A DNA stretch of 64,000 bases from Alkalihalophilus marmarensis DSM 21297 (GTDB taxonomy: Bacteria; Bacillota; Bacilli; Bacillales; Bacillaceae_D). Below the pieces are notes generated by a model, which was given only the letters and a program-made list of their open reading frames with translations, had not been told where the DNA came from and ran no database searches. Shown one piece after another: positions 19,417-28,900 of the stretch (within the stretch, counting starts at the first letter, position 1; every line of letters starts with the position of its first letter). Both the position numbers and the translations under genes were made by a program. The stretch is from assembly GCF_000474275.2 (NCBI RefSeq), contig NZ_ATAE01000030.1:53170-117169 (forward strand), given 5' to 3'.

Positions 19417-20769
19417 TTATGAATGTTTTGACTGTTTATCTTCTACTTGGCAATAAATTACTCCGTCAGTTACTCTTACTTCGACCTTCTGTCCTGTATC
19501 AACTTGCTGGATTGATTTCACCAACTCTTCTTTGTCTTCAGTATAGGCCAAGCTATAGCCTCGCTCCATGATCCTTAATGGACTAAGCAGGTTCAACTCA
19601 CTTACTACATGGTTAAACCGTTGCTCATGTTTAGAAAGGTGCTGAGTCATTGACTTTTCGAGACGGAGTTTTTTATCTTTCAAGCCAGATTGCGCGTCTT
19701 TAATCTGGGCTTTAGGATGAAGCCGCTGCAAAGCTTTTTCCACAAGTTGAAATAGCTGTTGCTTATCAGACATATGACGCTTAGATGCCCTTTGCAATCT
19801 TTCAAGCTGCGTGTCTAGCTCTTGTTCCTTTTGCCTGATGAGCTGCAGAGGATATCTGAAGGCATAAGAACGCTTAAGACGCTTTAACTGCTCTTGATGT
19901 TCTTCTACTTTAAGCTTCATCTGTCTTTTAAGCCGGTTGTGGAGAACTTGTCTCGAATGAAGCAAATCGGCTACATCAGGTACTGCAAGCTCCGCTGCAC
20001 CTGTTGGGGTAGGTGCTCTAAGATCCGCTACAAAATCACTAATTGTAAAATCCGTTTCATGTCCTACTGCCGAAATCACGGGCACTGTAGAAGCAGCTAA
20101 ACAGCGAGCAACTCCCTCATCATTAAATGCCCATAATTCTTCAATCGATCCGCCGCCACGCCCCACGATTAAAGTGTCAAATTGATTCGCTGCATTCGCC
20201 TGATTAACAGCCCGCACAATAGATGCAGGTGCCTCCTGACCTTGAACGAGAACAGGCAGCAATGTAATTTGAGCAAGCGGGTACCGGCGCTTTAAGGTAG
20301 CAAGCATGTCTTTAATAGCAGCACCAGTAGGCGACGTGACGATTGCAATCTTTTTTGGGAAACGAGGGATCGGCCTTTTTCTTGACTCGTCAAAAAGCCC
20401 TTCCTCTTGTAAGGTTTCTTTAAGCTTTTCATAAGCTAAGAACAAACTCCCTACTCCATCAGGCTGCATCTCTTTTGCATAGAGCTGATATTGACCATAT
20501 GGTTCATATACGTTTACTTCGCCACGAATTAAAACCTTCATCCCATTTTCTGGTTTAAAGGCTAAATAACGATTATGTCCAGCAAACATCACCGCCTGTA
20601 TACGTGAGTTTTGATCTTTAATCGTAAAGTACATATGACCACGGCTATGTAATTTAAAATTAGAGATTTCACCACGAATCCATACATCGGTCAAAATGTG
20701 GTCATGTTCCATTAAACCTTTTATATATCTGGTCAATTGTGAAACGGATACAATGTCTCCTACGCTCAT
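19417..20769 (-). CDS. xseA: Exodeoxyribonuclease VII large subunit
   Basis: The protein has 450 residues from ATG 20767-20769, which follows AGGAGAGCTTT; a longer frame to 20817 would overlap folD and is rejected. An N-terminal OB fold (VSVSQLTRYIKGLMEHDHILTDVWIRGEISNF) is followed by the catalytic domain with IAIVTSPTGAAIKDM, the aspartate region DTLIVGRGGGSIEELWAFNDE and ISAVGHETDFTISDFVADLRAPTPTGAAEL. A long basic coiled coil occupies about 260-390. It is the nuclease subunit acting with XseB on single-stranded DNA. The gap to folD is ten bases. Confidence 0.96.
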   Translation of the reverse strand: MSVGDIVSVSQLTRYIKGLMEHDHILTDVWIRGEISNFKLHSRGHMYFTIKDQNSRIQAVMFAGHNRYLAFKPENGMKVLIRGEVNVYEPYGQYQLYAKEMQPDGVGSLFLAYEKLKETLQEEGLFDESRKRPIPRFPKKIAIVTSPTGAAIKDMLATLKRRYPLAQITLLPVLVQGQEAPASIVRAVNQANAANQFDTLIVGRGGGSIEELWAFNDEGVARCLAASTVPVISAVGHETDFTISDFVADLRAPTPTGAAELAVPDVADLLHSRQVLHNRLKRQMKLKVEEHQEQLKRLKRSYAFRYPLQLIRQKEQELDTQLERLQRASKRHMSDKQQLFQLVEKALQRLHPKAQIKDAQSGLKDKKLRLEKSMTQHLSKHEQRFNHVVSELNLLSPLRIMERGYSLAYTEDKEELVKSIQQVDTGQKVEVRVTDGVIYCQVEDKQSKHS

Positions 20770-20779
20770 AAAGCTCTCC

Positions 20780-21625
20780 TTATGCTCGTTCTTTTGCTGA
20801 TTGAATCGTATTTTCAAGAAGCATCGTAATTGTCATCGGGCCAACACCGCCAGGTACAGGCGTGATATGAGAAGCCACTTCACGCACTTCATCAAAATCA
20901 ACATCTCCGCATAATTTACCATCTTCTCGGTTCATACCAACATCAACAACTACCGCACCTTCTTTGACATCTGAGGCTTTAATCATTTTTGCACGTCCTA
21001 CTGCTACAATAAGAATATCCGCTTGCTTCGTAAAGTTTGCAATGTCATCTGTACGAGAGTGACAGTATGTAACGGTTGCATCTTCATTTAGCAAGAGTTG
21101 TCCAACAGGCTTACCTACGATATTGCTTCGGCCTACGACCACAACGTGCTTTCCTGCCATTTGAATGTCAGCCTCTTTTAACATTTCTACAATTCCAAAT
21201 GGCGTGCATGGTAAGAATGTCTTGTCTTTTGTCATCATTCTTCCAATGTTAACGGGGTGAAAACCATCCACATCTTTTTCTGGCGCAATACGTTCAATCA
21301 CTGCTCTCTCACTGATTTGTGAAGGCAAGGGCAGCTGGACGAGAATTCCGTCAATATCAGGGTCTTCATTAAGACGATCAATCTCAGCTAATAATACTTC
21401 TTCTGTCGTATCTTCAGGCATCGTCGTAAGGACAGAATGAATACCAATTTGTTCACACGCCTTTTGCTTAGATCGTACGTATGTTTTCGATGCTTGATTG
21501 TCACCCACTAAAATCACCGCAAGACCTGGCTTAATACCAGCCTCTATAAGTTTTGAAACCTCTTTTTTCATTGTTTCTCTTTTTTTAGCAGCAAGCTCTT
21601 TCCCATTTAGTAACGCAGCACTCAT
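20780..21625 (-). CDS. folD: Bifunctional methylenetetrahydrofolate dehydrogenase/cyclohydrolase
   Basis: The protein has 281 residues from ATG 21623-21625 behind AAGGGGAG. Motifs are the catalytic [14 protein letters not shown] with the conserved lysine, [10 protein letters not shown], and [15 protein letters not shown] and [14 protein letters not shown] for NADP binding. It interconverts methylene- and formyl-tetrahydrofolate for purine and formyl-methionine synthesis. It sits between nusB and xseA in the usual Bacillus order, and the short gaps suggest one transcript from nusB to ispA. Confidence 0.97.
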   Translation of the reverse strand: MSAALLNGKELAAKKRETMKKEVSKLIEAGIKPGLAVILVGDNQASKTYVRSKQKACEQIGIHSVLTTMPEDTTEEVLLAEIDRLNEDPDIDGILVQLPLPSQISERAVIERIAPEKDVDGFHPVNIGRMMTKDKTFLPCTPFGIVEMLKEADIQMAGKHVVVVGRSNIVGKPVGQLLLNEDATVTYCHSRTDDIANFTKQADILIVAVGRAKMIKASDVKEGAVVVDVGMNREDGKLCGDVDFDEVREVASHITPVPGGVGPMTITMLLENTIQSAKERA

Positions 21626-21655
21626 GTTTCCCACTCCCCTTACTCATTCATTTAA

Positions 21656-22063
21656 TTATTTTTTTCGATCAAGATTAAGCGTTTCGATAGACTTTGAAAG
21701 GACTCCATTAACAAAACGACCTGCTTCATCCCCACCAAAAGCTTTTGCTAACTCAATTGCTTCATTAAACGTAACATTGACCGGAATATCTTCTACTTCC
21801 AACATTTCATACATAGCCATACGAATAATGGCGCGATCAACATGCCCCATTCTTGAAATCGTCCAGCCTTCTAAATTAGCTGAAATGGTTTCATCTATCT
21901 TTGCTTTTATTTCAGTTGTTCCCTGAACTAATTGTATGAAAAACTCACTCTGTTTCTCATTATCTTCCAATACACTTTCAATTGCACTTTTCATCTCTGA
22001 ACCGGTTAAGTCCATTTGATATAATGCTTGGGCTGCTCGTAGTCGTGCCAGTCTTCGATTCAT
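21656..22063 (-). CDS. nusB: Transcription antitermination factor NusB
   Basis: The 135-residue all-helical protein has the N-terminal RNA-binding helix RRLARLRAAQALYQMDLTG and the conserved C-terminal VNVTFNEAIELAKAFGGDEAGRFVNGVLSK, interrupted here only by family variation. With NusE (S10) it binds boxA of rRNA leaders to prevent premature termination. The ATG at 22063 follows a GGGGTAAG site. It is the first gene of the nusB-folD-xseAB-ispA group. Confidence 0.95.
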   Translation of the reverse strand: MNRRLARLRAAQALYQMDLTGSEMKSAIESVLEDNEKQSEFFIQLVQGTTEIKAKIDETISANLEGWTISRMGHVDRAIIRMAMYEMLEVEDIPVNVTFNEAIELAKAFGGDEAGRFVNGVLSKSIETLNLDRKK

Positions 22064-22238
22064 TCAGTTCTTACCCCTTTACCTTATTAATAAAATAAGT
22101 CGTTAATATGTTGATAATAGCATAACACTTTTTGTGAAAACAGAACAATATTGAATTTCTTCCTCTCTATCCTTCGTTTTCACAATATTCTTTCCATTAT
22201 TTCACCTCTAAATCCACTAGATCATTAAGAAATGAGCA

Positions 22239-22270
22239 AGAGCGGCCAAGATTTGACTCTTGGCCGCTCT
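22239..22270 (-). terminator. Hairpin downstream of the Asp23-family gene
   Basis: AGAGCGGCCAAGA pairs perfectly with TCTTGGCCGCTCT, eight bases past the yqhY stop on the minus strand. The following T-run is weak, so termination may be partial. Confidence 0.65.
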
Positions 22271-22277
22271 ATCTTTC

Positions 22278-22685
22278 TTACGATAATGCTTCTGTATCAA
22301 TCACTTCTGTTGTTTCAAATTGAACGCCTACTACGTGGACGTTGACCGCTTGCAGATCAATCGCAGTCATTGTTTGCAGCGCTTGTTTAATATTGTGCTG
22401 GATAAGCTTCGCTACTTCAGGTACTTGAACGCCGTATGAAATCACAACAGAGACATCCACAGTGATTCCTTCTTCATCAAGCTCGACCTTTACACCTTTA
22501 CCGTGATTTTTGCGGCCAAGCTTTTCGGCTACTCCAGCAGCAAAATTACCACGCATTGTTGCAACACCTTCTACCTCAGATGCAGCAATACCCGCGATAA
22601 CCTCAATCACTTCTGGCGAGATCTCTACTGTACCAAGCTCAGATTTTTGATCTTCTAATTCTAGAATGTGATTTTCATTCATCAT
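22278..22685 (-). CDS. yqhY: Asp23/Gls24 family envelope-associated protein
   Basis: The protein has 135 residues from the first of two ATGs behind GGAGGAATGT. The core GTVEISPEVIEVIAGIAASEVEGVATMRG and VDVSVVISYGVQVPEVAKLIQHNIKQAL is the Asp23 (DUF322) fold. B. subtilis YqhY lies in the same place, downstream of accC, and its loss perturbs fatty acid synthesis, so a link to acetyl-CoA carboxylase activity is known for the family. No membrane segment is present. Confidence 0.92.
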   Translation of the reverse strand: MMNENHILELEDQKSELGTVEISPEVIEVIAGIAASEVEGVATMRGNFAAGVAEKLGRKNHGKGVKVELDEEGITVDVSVVISYGVQVPEVAKLIQHNIKQALQTMTAIDLQAVNVHVVGVQFETTEVIDTEALS

Positions 22686-22702
22686 ACATTCCTCCAAATC
22701 CT

Positions 22703-24070
22703 TTATTTTGTTACTGCTCTAACTCCCATAACATCATGTTCTTCTAGGAATTTCGTATTAAAGTCGCCCGATACGAAGGTTTCATGATTCAGAAGCTTCA
22801 AATGGAAAGGAATCGTTGTATCGACTCCTTCAATTTCAAACTCTGCTAATGCGCGCTTCATTCGGTCAATTGCTTCCTGACGTGTCGCACCATAAGTAAT
22901 TACTTTAGCTACCATTGAATCATAAAACGGTGAAATAACATAACCAGGATATACAGCAGAATCGATACGCACACCTAAACCGCCTGGAGCCAGGTAGTTT
23001 GTAATTTTCCCTGGTGAAGGCATAAAGTTTTTAGACGGGTTCTCAGCATTAATACGGCACTCAATTGACCAGCCGTTAAATGTCACTTCTTCTTGAGTGA
23101 AAGATAATTTTTCTCCGCTCGCTACTTTAATTTGTTCTTTAATTAAGTCAACCCCTGTTACCATCTCAGTCACAGGATGCTCAACTTGGATACGTGTATT
23201 CATTTCCATGAAATAAAATTCGCCCGTATTATGATCAAAGATAAACTCTACAGTTCCCGCACCTGAATAGTTTACTGCTTTTGCAGCTGCTACCGCTGCA
23301 GCTCCCATCTCAGCACGCTTTTCAGGAGTAATAGCTGGTGAAGGCGTTTCTTCTAACAGCTTTTGAAGACGGCGTTGAATACTGCAATCACGCTCACCTA
23401 AGTGAACGACGTTTCCATGATTATCAGCAAGAACTTGAATTTCTACATGACGGAAATCTTCAATGTATTTTTCAATATATACTCCTGGGTTACCAAATGC
23501 TGTTGCAGCTTCTTGCTGAGTAATGTTCATCCCTTTTTTCAGTTCCTCAGGGGTGCGAGCTACACGAATACCTTTCCCGCCACCGCCAGCAGTTGCTTTA
23601 ATAATAACAGGGAAACCAATTTCCTCAGCTACTTTCATACCAGCTTCTGCATCTTCCACAATACCATCAGAACCAGGAACAATCGGCACTCCTGCTTGCG
23701 CCATCGTATCACGCGCCACATCTTTTGTTCCCATTTTGTTGATCGCTTGCGGACTTGGTCCAACAAATGTCACTTTACAAGCAGCACAAATTTCAGCGAA
23801 GTCTGCATTCTCTGCTAAGAATCCGTAACCAGGATGGATAGCATCCGTTTCTGTTAAGGTTGCAATACTCATGATGTTTGTGAAGTTTAAATAACTTTTG
23901 TTAGAAGGTGTCGGTCCAATGCAATACGCTTCATCTGCTAAACGAACATGAAGCGCGTCCTTATCAGCCTCAGAATAAATGGCAACGGTTTCAATACCCA
24001 TTTCACGGGCAGCTCGAATAATTCGAACTGCAATTTCTCCTCGGTTTGCAATTAACAGTTTTTTTATCAT
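22703..24070 (-). CDS. accC: Acetyl-CoA carboxylase, biotin carboxylase subunit
   Basis: The 455-residue ATP-grasp enzyme carries the N-terminal [24 protein letters not shown], the glycine-rich ATP loop [14 protein letters not shown] near 158, [27 protein letters not shown], and the catalytic [18 protein letters not shown] near 287. It carboxylates the biotin on AccB in the first step of fatty acid synthesis. The ATG follows AGGAGTGGGGATAAC and lies 20 bases after accB. Confidence 0.97.
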   Translation of the reverse strand: MIKKLLIANRGEIAVRIIRAAREMGIETVAIYSEADKDALHVRLADEAYCIGPTPSNKSYLNFTNIMSIATLTETDAIHPGYGFLAENADFAEICAACKVTFVGPSPQAINKMGTKDVARDTMAQAGVPIVPGSDGIVEDAEAGMKVAEEIGFPVIIKATAGGGGKGIRVARTPEELKKGMNITQQEAATAFGNPGVYIEKYIEDFRHVEIQVLADNHGNVVHLGERDCSIQRRLQKLLEETPSPAITPEKRAEMGAAAVAAAKAVNYSGAGTVEFIFDHNTGEFYFMEMNTRIQVEHPVTEMVTGVDLIKEQIKVASGEKLSFTQEEVTFNGWSIECRINAENPSKNFMPSPGKITNYLAPGGLGVRIDSAVYPGYVISPFYDSMVAKVITYGATRQEAIDRMKRALAEFEIEGVDTTIPFHLKLLNHETFVSGDFNTKFLEEHDVMGVRAVTK

Positions 24071-24090
24071 GTTATCCCCACTCCTATAAT

Positions 24091-24594
24091 TTAGCTAGGT
24101 TCTACGACAAATAATGGTTGACCATATTCAACAAGTTCACCGTTTTGGGCAAGAACTTCAACAATCTTTCCTTTTACTTCAGCTTCAATTTCATTCATTA
24201 ACTTCATCGCTTCAACAATACATACAACAGATTCTTCTTCTACCGTGTCGCCTGATTTCACATAAGGGTCAGAGTCAGGTGATGGAGATGAATAAAATGT
24301 TCCTACCATTGGTGAAGTAATCGTATGTAAATTTGCATCTGCCGCTTCTGATTTTTCACCTTTTGATGGACTTTCAGCTTTTACAGTTTCAGCTTGTTCT
24401 ACAGGTTTGGGAGCCTGTGCCTCTTGTTGTGGAGCTGCAGCTGCAACTGGTGCCGGAGCTGCTTGTACTGCTACTGCCTCTGCTGTTTGTTTCTTCAGAA
24501 TGATTTTTGTTCCTTCTTGCTCGAACTTCATTTCATCAAGACTTGATTGGTCCATTGCACGAATTAATTCTTTAATTTCTTGTACCTTTAACAT
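24091..24594 (-). CDS. accB: Biotin carboxyl carrier protein of acetyl-CoA carboxylase
   Basis: The 167-residue protein has a helical N-terminus ([19 protein letters not shown]), a flexible Ala/Pro/Gln-rich linker (about 45-85) and the biotinyl domain with the modified lysine in [18 protein letters not shown] near 131. It carries carboxybiotin between AccC and the carboxyltransferase. The ATG at 24594 follows AAAAGGAGAGTACAT. It is the first gene of the accB-accC-yqhY set, with an extended -10 promoter and a small leader hairpin upstream. Confidence 0.96.
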   Translation of the reverse strand: MLKVQEIKELIRAMDQSSLDEMKFEQEGTKIILKKQTAEAVAVQAAPAPVAAAAPQQEAQAPKPVEQAETVKAESPSKGEKSEAADANLHTITSPMVGTFYSSPSPDSDPYVKSGDTVEEESVVCIVEAMKLMNEIEAEVKGKIVEVLAQNGELVEYGQPLFVVEPS

Positions 24595-24619
24595 ATATGT
24601 ACTCTCCTTTTCTTACTTA

Positions 24620-24671
24620 CACCCTCCTCTAGGGGGTGAAGCATGATCTTACTAATATAAAATGTATTATA
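24620..24671 (-). promoter_or_regulatory. accB promoter and leader hairpin
   Basis: TATAAT at 24666-24671 is preceded by TG-A, an extended -10; no strong -35 is evident. The leader then holds the hairpin CACCC-CCTAGAGG-AGGGTG at 24620-24638, ending about 25 bases before the accB ATG. Its role, if any, is unknown. Confidence 0.5.
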
Positions 24672-24761
24672 TCATAACTTTGAAGCAACTCTCTGTGAAA
24701 TTCGACTTAAAGAATGAATTACGATTGAGATTTGTCTGAATACTATGATTCTAGATAACCA

Positions 24762-24801
24762 AAAAAAACTCCTTTATTCATAACAGAATAAAAGAGCTTT
24801 T
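24762..24801 (-). terminator. Intrinsic terminator
   Basis: GAAAAGCTC-TTTTATTC pairs with GAATAAA-GGAG-TTTTTTTT on the minus strand just downstream of the small gene ending at 24806, separating it from accB. Confidence 0.78.
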
Positions 24802-24805
24802 CAAC

Positions 24806-25171
24806 TTACTCAGCTGCATCCTCTTGCGCTTGTGTTTCTTCATTTACTAATGCTTCTTTTTTGTATTGACGAAATACAGGGAACTCTGATAAATTCTCAG
24901 GAATCTTCCCGTCTTCAAGCAGAATAATTTTCACAATATCTTTATTTCTCGCCATGTGAAATTTATCGCCGTACTCATTCTCTTGAGTGTATTTTTTTAA
25001 ATTCTGATAATCTTCTTCTTGAATTGAAACTGTATAGGAATGACCATCTTCATTCTCAACATGCTGCTCAAAGCCAATTTCAAATTCAACAATCTGGATA
25101 TGATCGTTTTTAAGGTTACGTGTTTGTTCAAGTACCGCCTTGGCACCTTCAGTTAGGTCTGTCCATTCCAT
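24806..25171 (-). CDS. Small acidic protein of unknown function
   Basis: The protein has 121 residues from ATG 25169-25171, which lies ten bases after GAGGAG; a TTG eight codons earlier overlaps that site. I do not recognise the family. It is acidic with no signal or membrane segment. Alternating charged beta-like stretches (QIVEFEIGFEQHVENEDGH, YTVSIQEEDY) lead to an acidic tail. It stands alone between the spoIIIA operon and accB, flanked by terminators on both sides, and appears to be its own transcription unit. B. subtilis has no gene I know of at this position. Coding is supported by the start site and the flanking terminators. Confidence 0.7.
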   Translation of the reverse strand: MEWTDLTEGAKAVLEQTRNLKNDHIQIVEFEIGFEQHVENEDGHSYTVSIQEEDYQNLKKYTQENEYGDKFHMARNKDIVKIILLEDGKIPENLSEFPVFRQYKKEALVNEETQAQEDAAE

Positions 25172-25300
25172 GGATAAATCGCTCCTCGTATTCAAGTTAC
25201 ATTGTCGTATTATACCATGTCGCTCCCTCTAATGCACCTCTTTGTCTAACTCGGTTCTTTTTTATCATGGCTTCCCTTTCGGATCACTGGCTTTCATATA

Positions 25301-25340
25301 AAAAAAGGCATCTGTCCTATATGGACAAACGCCTGACTTT
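25301..25340 (-). terminator. Terminator of the spoIIIA operon
   Basis: AGGCGTTTGTCC pairs with GGACAGATGCCT around the loop ATATA, followed on the minus strand by TTTTTTTATATG. It lies immediately after the spoIIIAH stop codon. Confidence 0.85.
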
Positions 25341-25341
25341 T

Positions 25342-25938
25342 TTATTCGTGACTTACTACTACACTTTTTCCGTTGCCTAATTGATCAGCAACCATATCCA
25401 TAATCTCAACTGTTTGTGCCCCTGTTAACTCTTCAGCTTGAACAATGACTTTTACTTCTTGACCTTCTGTCATGACAAGGACATCGTTAAATCCTTTCGT
25501 TTTAATTAACGTTTCAAGCATTGATTCTTGCTGTGATAGTGCCAGAAGCTCCATGCTTTTTTCATGTGCTTCTACAACTTTCTCTGCTGCCACGTCACCT
25601 GCTGCTTGAATTTTCGTGTACTCTTCTGCCATTCGATCACGGTTTTCTTGCAGTTCTACTCGCATTGTAGCAAAAAGCTCACTTCCACTCATAGCATTCA
25701 CTTCTGTATTCGCTACTTCTTCACCAGTCTCCGCATCAACAGCTTCAAATTCCTCTTCTACATTAACGACCATGTCCTCTGAATCTTCCATACCCTCTTC
25801 TGCTGCTTCCATTTCTTGATTGTCAACAAAAGCAATATCTTCTGATGCAGGACCTGGAGTCATTAAGTAATAAGCAGATAACACCACTATCAAGCTAAGC
25901 ATTGTTAATAACCAAACTGTTTGTTTTTTAAGGACCAT
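25342..25938 (-). CDS. spoIIIAH: Stage III sporulation protein SpoIIIAH
   Basis: The 198-residue protein has one N-terminal membrane helix (about 8-26), an acidic linker (EEGMEDSEDMVVNVEEE) and a C-terminal YscJ/FliF-like ring-building motif domain. It spans the mother-cell side of the septum and binds forespore SpoIIQ to make the feeding-tube channel. It is the last gene of the operon and its ATG follows GGAGGAATAAAA, two bases after spoIIIAG ends. Confidence 0.94.
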   Translation of the reverse strand: MVLKKQTVWLLTMLSLIVVLSAYYLMTPGPASEDIAFVDNQEMEAAEEGMEDSEDMVVNVEEEFEAVDAETGEEVANTEVNAMSGSELFATMRVELQENRDRMAEEYTKIQAAGDVAAEKVVEAHEKSMELLALSQQESMLETLIKTKGFNDVLVMTEGQEVKVIVQAEELTGAQTVEIMDMVADQLGNGKSVVVSHE

Positions 25939-25940
25939 TT

Positions 25941-26609
25941 TTATTCCTCCTCCATTTTCTTAGGCATTACTGAAATACGATGTGACGGGACATCTAGAAC
26001 TCTGCTGACAGCTTCAATCACCCATAATTTCACTTGAGCATTTTCAACCCCCTCAGCAACGACCAGTACCCCGCGAATGCTAGGTTTTTCTTTTGAAACT
26101 AGAACCGGCTCTTCTCTATCCCCGCTTCTGACAATAACGAGCTGTTCATCTCTAGTCGTATCATCTACTTTTCTAGTTCCTCCCTCACGATCCGTTTCAT
26201 CCGTATGCTGCTCTCTTGCATTGATGTTTTTTTCGTAAACGTTCCTCTCAGATTCAGCGAGATTAATCATGACAGAAACATCACTTAACCCAACAATTTG
26301 CTCTAGCGTGTCACGTAATTGATTCTCATAACGCATCTCGTAATCTTCCATCGAATAAGGTTCTGGCGATGCATTTCGTCCAAATACTTCCGCATCCTCC
26401 TCACTTTCCTTATCATTGAAGACAGGCAAGGATTGTTCTTCATTCATTGGTTGGTTAGTCAGAAGGTTTCCAGCAATCATCAGCGCAATCCCTAAGCATC
26501 CTATTAACGCAATATAGTGCAGCGGGAGTTTTCGTTTTTTCTGACTGCCGTCTGGCTTTTTCAATAAATGACTTAACCATTGGCGTCCCTTCTGTTCGTC
26601 TTGACTCAT
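25941..26609 (-). CDS. spoIIIAG: Stage III sporulation protein SpoIIIAG
   Basis: The protein has 222 residues from ATG 26607-26609; the open frame runs 19 codons further but overlaps spoIIIAF without a better ribosome site. It has a basic N-terminus, one membrane helix (about 32-50) and a ring-forming domain containing LRDTLEQIVGLSDVSVMINLAESERNVYEKN and VLVVAEGVENAQVKLWVIEAVSRVLDVPSHRISVM. In B. subtilis SpoIIIAG forms a large ring in the mother cell-forespore channel. Confidence 0.94.
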   Translation of the reverse strand: MSQDEQKGRQWLSHLLKKPDGSQKKRKLPLHYIALIGCLGIALMIAGNLLTNQPMNEEQSLPVFNDKESEEDAEVFGRNASPEPYSMEDYEMRYENQLRDTLEQIVGLSDVSVMINLAESERNVYEKNINAREQHTDETDREGGTRKVDDTTRDEQLVIVRSGDREEPVLVSKEKPSIRGVLVVAEGVENAQVKLWVIEAVSRVLDVPSHRISVMPKKMEEE

Positions 26610-26614
26610 TCTAT

Positions 26615-27250
26615 TTATTCCCCTCCTTCCCACGCTAGCGAAATCATTTCTTCTGGAACTTCCCAATTAGTAGAAAGAAGTCTCCGTACACTTGTGAGAT
26701 CCCTTGTCTCTTGTTTCATCTCTTGTGGAACTTGTTTTGACGTATCAATCTTTACAACACTAACCGGAGCTACTGCAGCATCACTCTCTGTCAGGCCTTC
26801 ATGAGTATCTTTAAGATAAACAATGACGGCCTCAATATCCTCAGCAGTTGGTGTCTGATTGACCGACTCTCTTATTTTCACTTCCACTTGTGAAATGACC
26901 ACTTCATACTGATCTCTCAACTCATCTTTGACTTCTTCTTCTAATTGGACAGCCATCTGTTCTGAAATATATGCACGAAGGCCGAGCTCTATATCACTTT
27001 TTTGTAAATTTATTTCTTGTTCTATGGAACTTTCCAGCTGATTAGATTGTTGAGTGATCGATACCAGCCACTGATCAACATCTTTTGTAATTAATGAAAG
27101 GATCGGCTGCAGGATCATCACAAGTAAAAGAAGGCCGACTACCATCTTCACATATTTTTGCAGGACAGAATTTGGAATCATCAACTCAAGAATGGTAGCT
27201 AATAAAATGAGGAGGATGATATTTGTGATCCAATCTGTTAGAAAACCCAC
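26615..27250 (-). CDS. spoIIIAF: Stage III sporulation protein SpoIIIAF
   Basis: The 211-residue protein has two N-terminal membrane helices (about 8-28 and 33-52: IILLILLATILELMIPNSVLQKYVKMVVGLLLLVMILQPI), the family signature, followed by a soluble ring-building-motif-like domain. It is a component of the SpoIIIA-SpoIIQ channel complex. The start is GTG behind GGGGGAGATAAA. It has the standard operon place between AE and AG. Confidence 0.92.
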   Translation of the reverse strand: MGFLTDWITNIILLILLATILELMIPNSVLQKYVKMVVGLLLLVMILQPILSLITKDVDQWLVSITQQSNQLESSIEQEINLQKSDIELGLRAYISEQMAVQLEEEVKDELRDQYEVVISQVEVKIRESVNQTPTAEDIEAVIVYLKDTHEGLTESDAAVAPVSVVKIDTSKQVPQEMKQETRDLTSVRRLLSTNWEVPEEMISLAWEGGE

Positions 27251-27265
27251 TTTATCTCCCCCTTA

Positions 27266-28450
27266 CTACCTGACCATAAATGATAAGTTCCCAGCAGCTA
27301 CCATGATTGTAATAGCGAGAAAAAACATTAAACAAACAATCGCTAGTGCGGCAAAAACATAAATGACTGCTTTTCCAATAATCGATAAACATTCAATAAT
27401 CGGTCCCCCGCCTAATGGCTGTAATATCGCAGCTGAAAGATTAAAAATGATGGCGATAGAAAGGATTTTAATTGCTGGAAAGGCACACAGCATCAGTAAT
27501 ATAACAAGCCCCGCGATCCCTACTGTGTTTTTTAATAGGAGTGAAGCACTCATCACTGTATCTGCTGCATCTGTAAACATCCTTCCGATAACCGGCACAA
27601 AATTACCGGCAATAAACTTAGCTGTTCGTACCGTAATTCCATCAGCTACAGCCGTTGAAGCTCCCTGTACCGATATGACGCCGAGAAAGACTGTTAAAAA
27701 AATTCCAAGTGCCCCGACTGCAATGGTTCGCAAGAAATTTGCAAGCTTTGTTACTTTATAATGATCAGTGAGCGTACTGACGATAGCCAGGACGGCTGAT
27801 AAAAACAATAAGGGCAGTACAATATATTGAATTAAAAGTCCGCTGGTATGGACGAGAAAGATAATCAGCGGGTGAAATAAAGCAGCTGATGTAATCGAAC
27901 CGACAGCCGCCATAATGGCCAGGAGTAATGGAAGCAGGGCAATCATAAAGTGAATCATGTTGTTGATTGCATCTTGTGCATAAGAGATCGCCACATGGAA
28001 ACTATTTAGTGCAATGATCATCAGCACCATATAAGTAATGGCATAGGCAACTTTTGAAATCGTATGCTGTTCAAATGCATTCTGAAGAGACTGCAAGATC
28101 ATACAAAATACCGTAAGCAGAATCAGTGTGCCTAACAGCTTTCCATTTACAATCAATTCATGCATCAAATACCTGACAAACCCGATACCCCACTCTTTAA
28201 AAGAGAACTGCTTGTCTCCTTTAATAAACTCTAGAAAACTACCCTTTTGACTTTCTGGTAAAAAACCTCCGTACTCAGTTGAAATCTCTTCCCAATAGGA
28301 ATGAATCTCATCGAGCTGTAAGTTCTCTAGCTGTCTTTCTACAAAAGATTCCTCTTGACTCGGTTCAGTGACTTGAGCTTCTGCACTAACCGGGCTAGCC
28401 AGTCCATATAGCAGGGTGAGAAAAAGGAAAGTGACTATGACTTGCTTCAA
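27266..28450 (-). CDS. spoIIIAE: Stage III sporulation protein SpoIIIAE
   Basis: The 394-residue protein has an N-terminal signal-like segment (about 5-22), a soluble part and some eight membrane helices from residue 95 on. It contains GNFVPVIGRMFTDAADTVMSASLLLKN and QPLGGGPIIECLSIIGKA, conserved in SpoIIIAE. It is thought to be a core permease-like component of the channel. The start is TTG at 28448-28450, behind GGGAGGGGTGAGGA. Confidence 0.93.
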   Translation of the reverse strand: MKQVIVTFLFLTLLYGLASPVSAEAQVTEPSQEESFVERQLENLQLDEIHSYWEEISTEYGGFLPESQKGSFLEFIKGDKQFSFKEWGIGFVRYLMHELIVNGKLLGTLILLTVFCMILQSLQNAFEQHTISKVAYAITYMVLMIIALNSFHVAISYAQDAINNMIHFMIALLPLLLAIMAAVGSITSAALFHPLIIFLVHTSGLLIQYIVLPLLFLSAVLAIVSTLTDHYKVTKLANFLRTIAVGALGIFLTVFLGVISVQGASTAVADGITVRTAKFIAGNFVPVIGRMFTDAADTVMSASLLLKNTVGIAGLVILLMLCAFPAIKILSIAIIFNLSAAILQPLGGGPIIECLSIIGKAVIYVFAALAIVCLMFFLAITIMVAAGNLSFMVR

Positions 28451-28492
28451 TCCTCACCCCTCCCTTCATTTTTTTCATTTGTTATCCTGATT

Positions 28493-28885
28493 TTATGAGG
28501 TTGGCAGTAAAGCAAGCACCATTTCTATAACAGCAGTTAAAATAGGAATCGCCATCACTAATATTAAAATCTTTCCAGCAAGTTCAATCTTTGTAGCAAT
28601 TGCAGCTTGTCCGGCATCCTTAGCAATTTGTGCTCCAAATTCAGCGATATAAGCAATGCCGATAATTTTTAAAATGGTCTGCAAATACACCATATTAATA
28701 TTTGCGTTTTGTGCTATGGACTCTAGCATTTCAATAATTTTTGTAATCTCATCAACTAAAAAGATAAATATAATAACGCCTACAAATACCGTTAATAAGA
28801 AGGCAAACATCGGTTTTTGTTCTTTCACTACAAGGGCAAGGAAGGTTGCGATCAGTCCTAGACCCACTATTTGTATAATGTCAAT
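28493..28885 (-). CDS. spoIIIAD: Stage III sporulation protein SpoIIIAD, probable ATT start
   Basis: This small membrane protein has about four helices and the family core NMVYLQTILKIIGIAYIAEFGAQIAKDAGQAAIATKIELAGKILILVMA. The first ATG/GTG/TTG in frame is GTG at 28865-28867, but it has no ribosome site. The six codons before it (Ile-Asp-Ile-Ile-Gln-Ile) match the conserved N-terminus known from B. subtilis (QIDIVQIVGLG). Those codons begin with ATT at 28883-28885, nine bases after AAGGGGGGT. I take the ATT as the probable start, giving 130 residues; a conservative annotation would begin at 28867 (124 residues). Confidence 0.85.
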   Translation of the reverse strand: MDIIQIVGLGLIATFLALVVKEQKPMFAFLLTVFVGVIIFIFLVDEITKIIEMLESIAQNANINMVYLQTILKIIGIAYIAEFGAQIAKDAGQAAIATKIELAGKILILVMAIPILTAVIEMVLALLPTS

Positions 28886-28900
28886 CGCAACGCACCCCCC

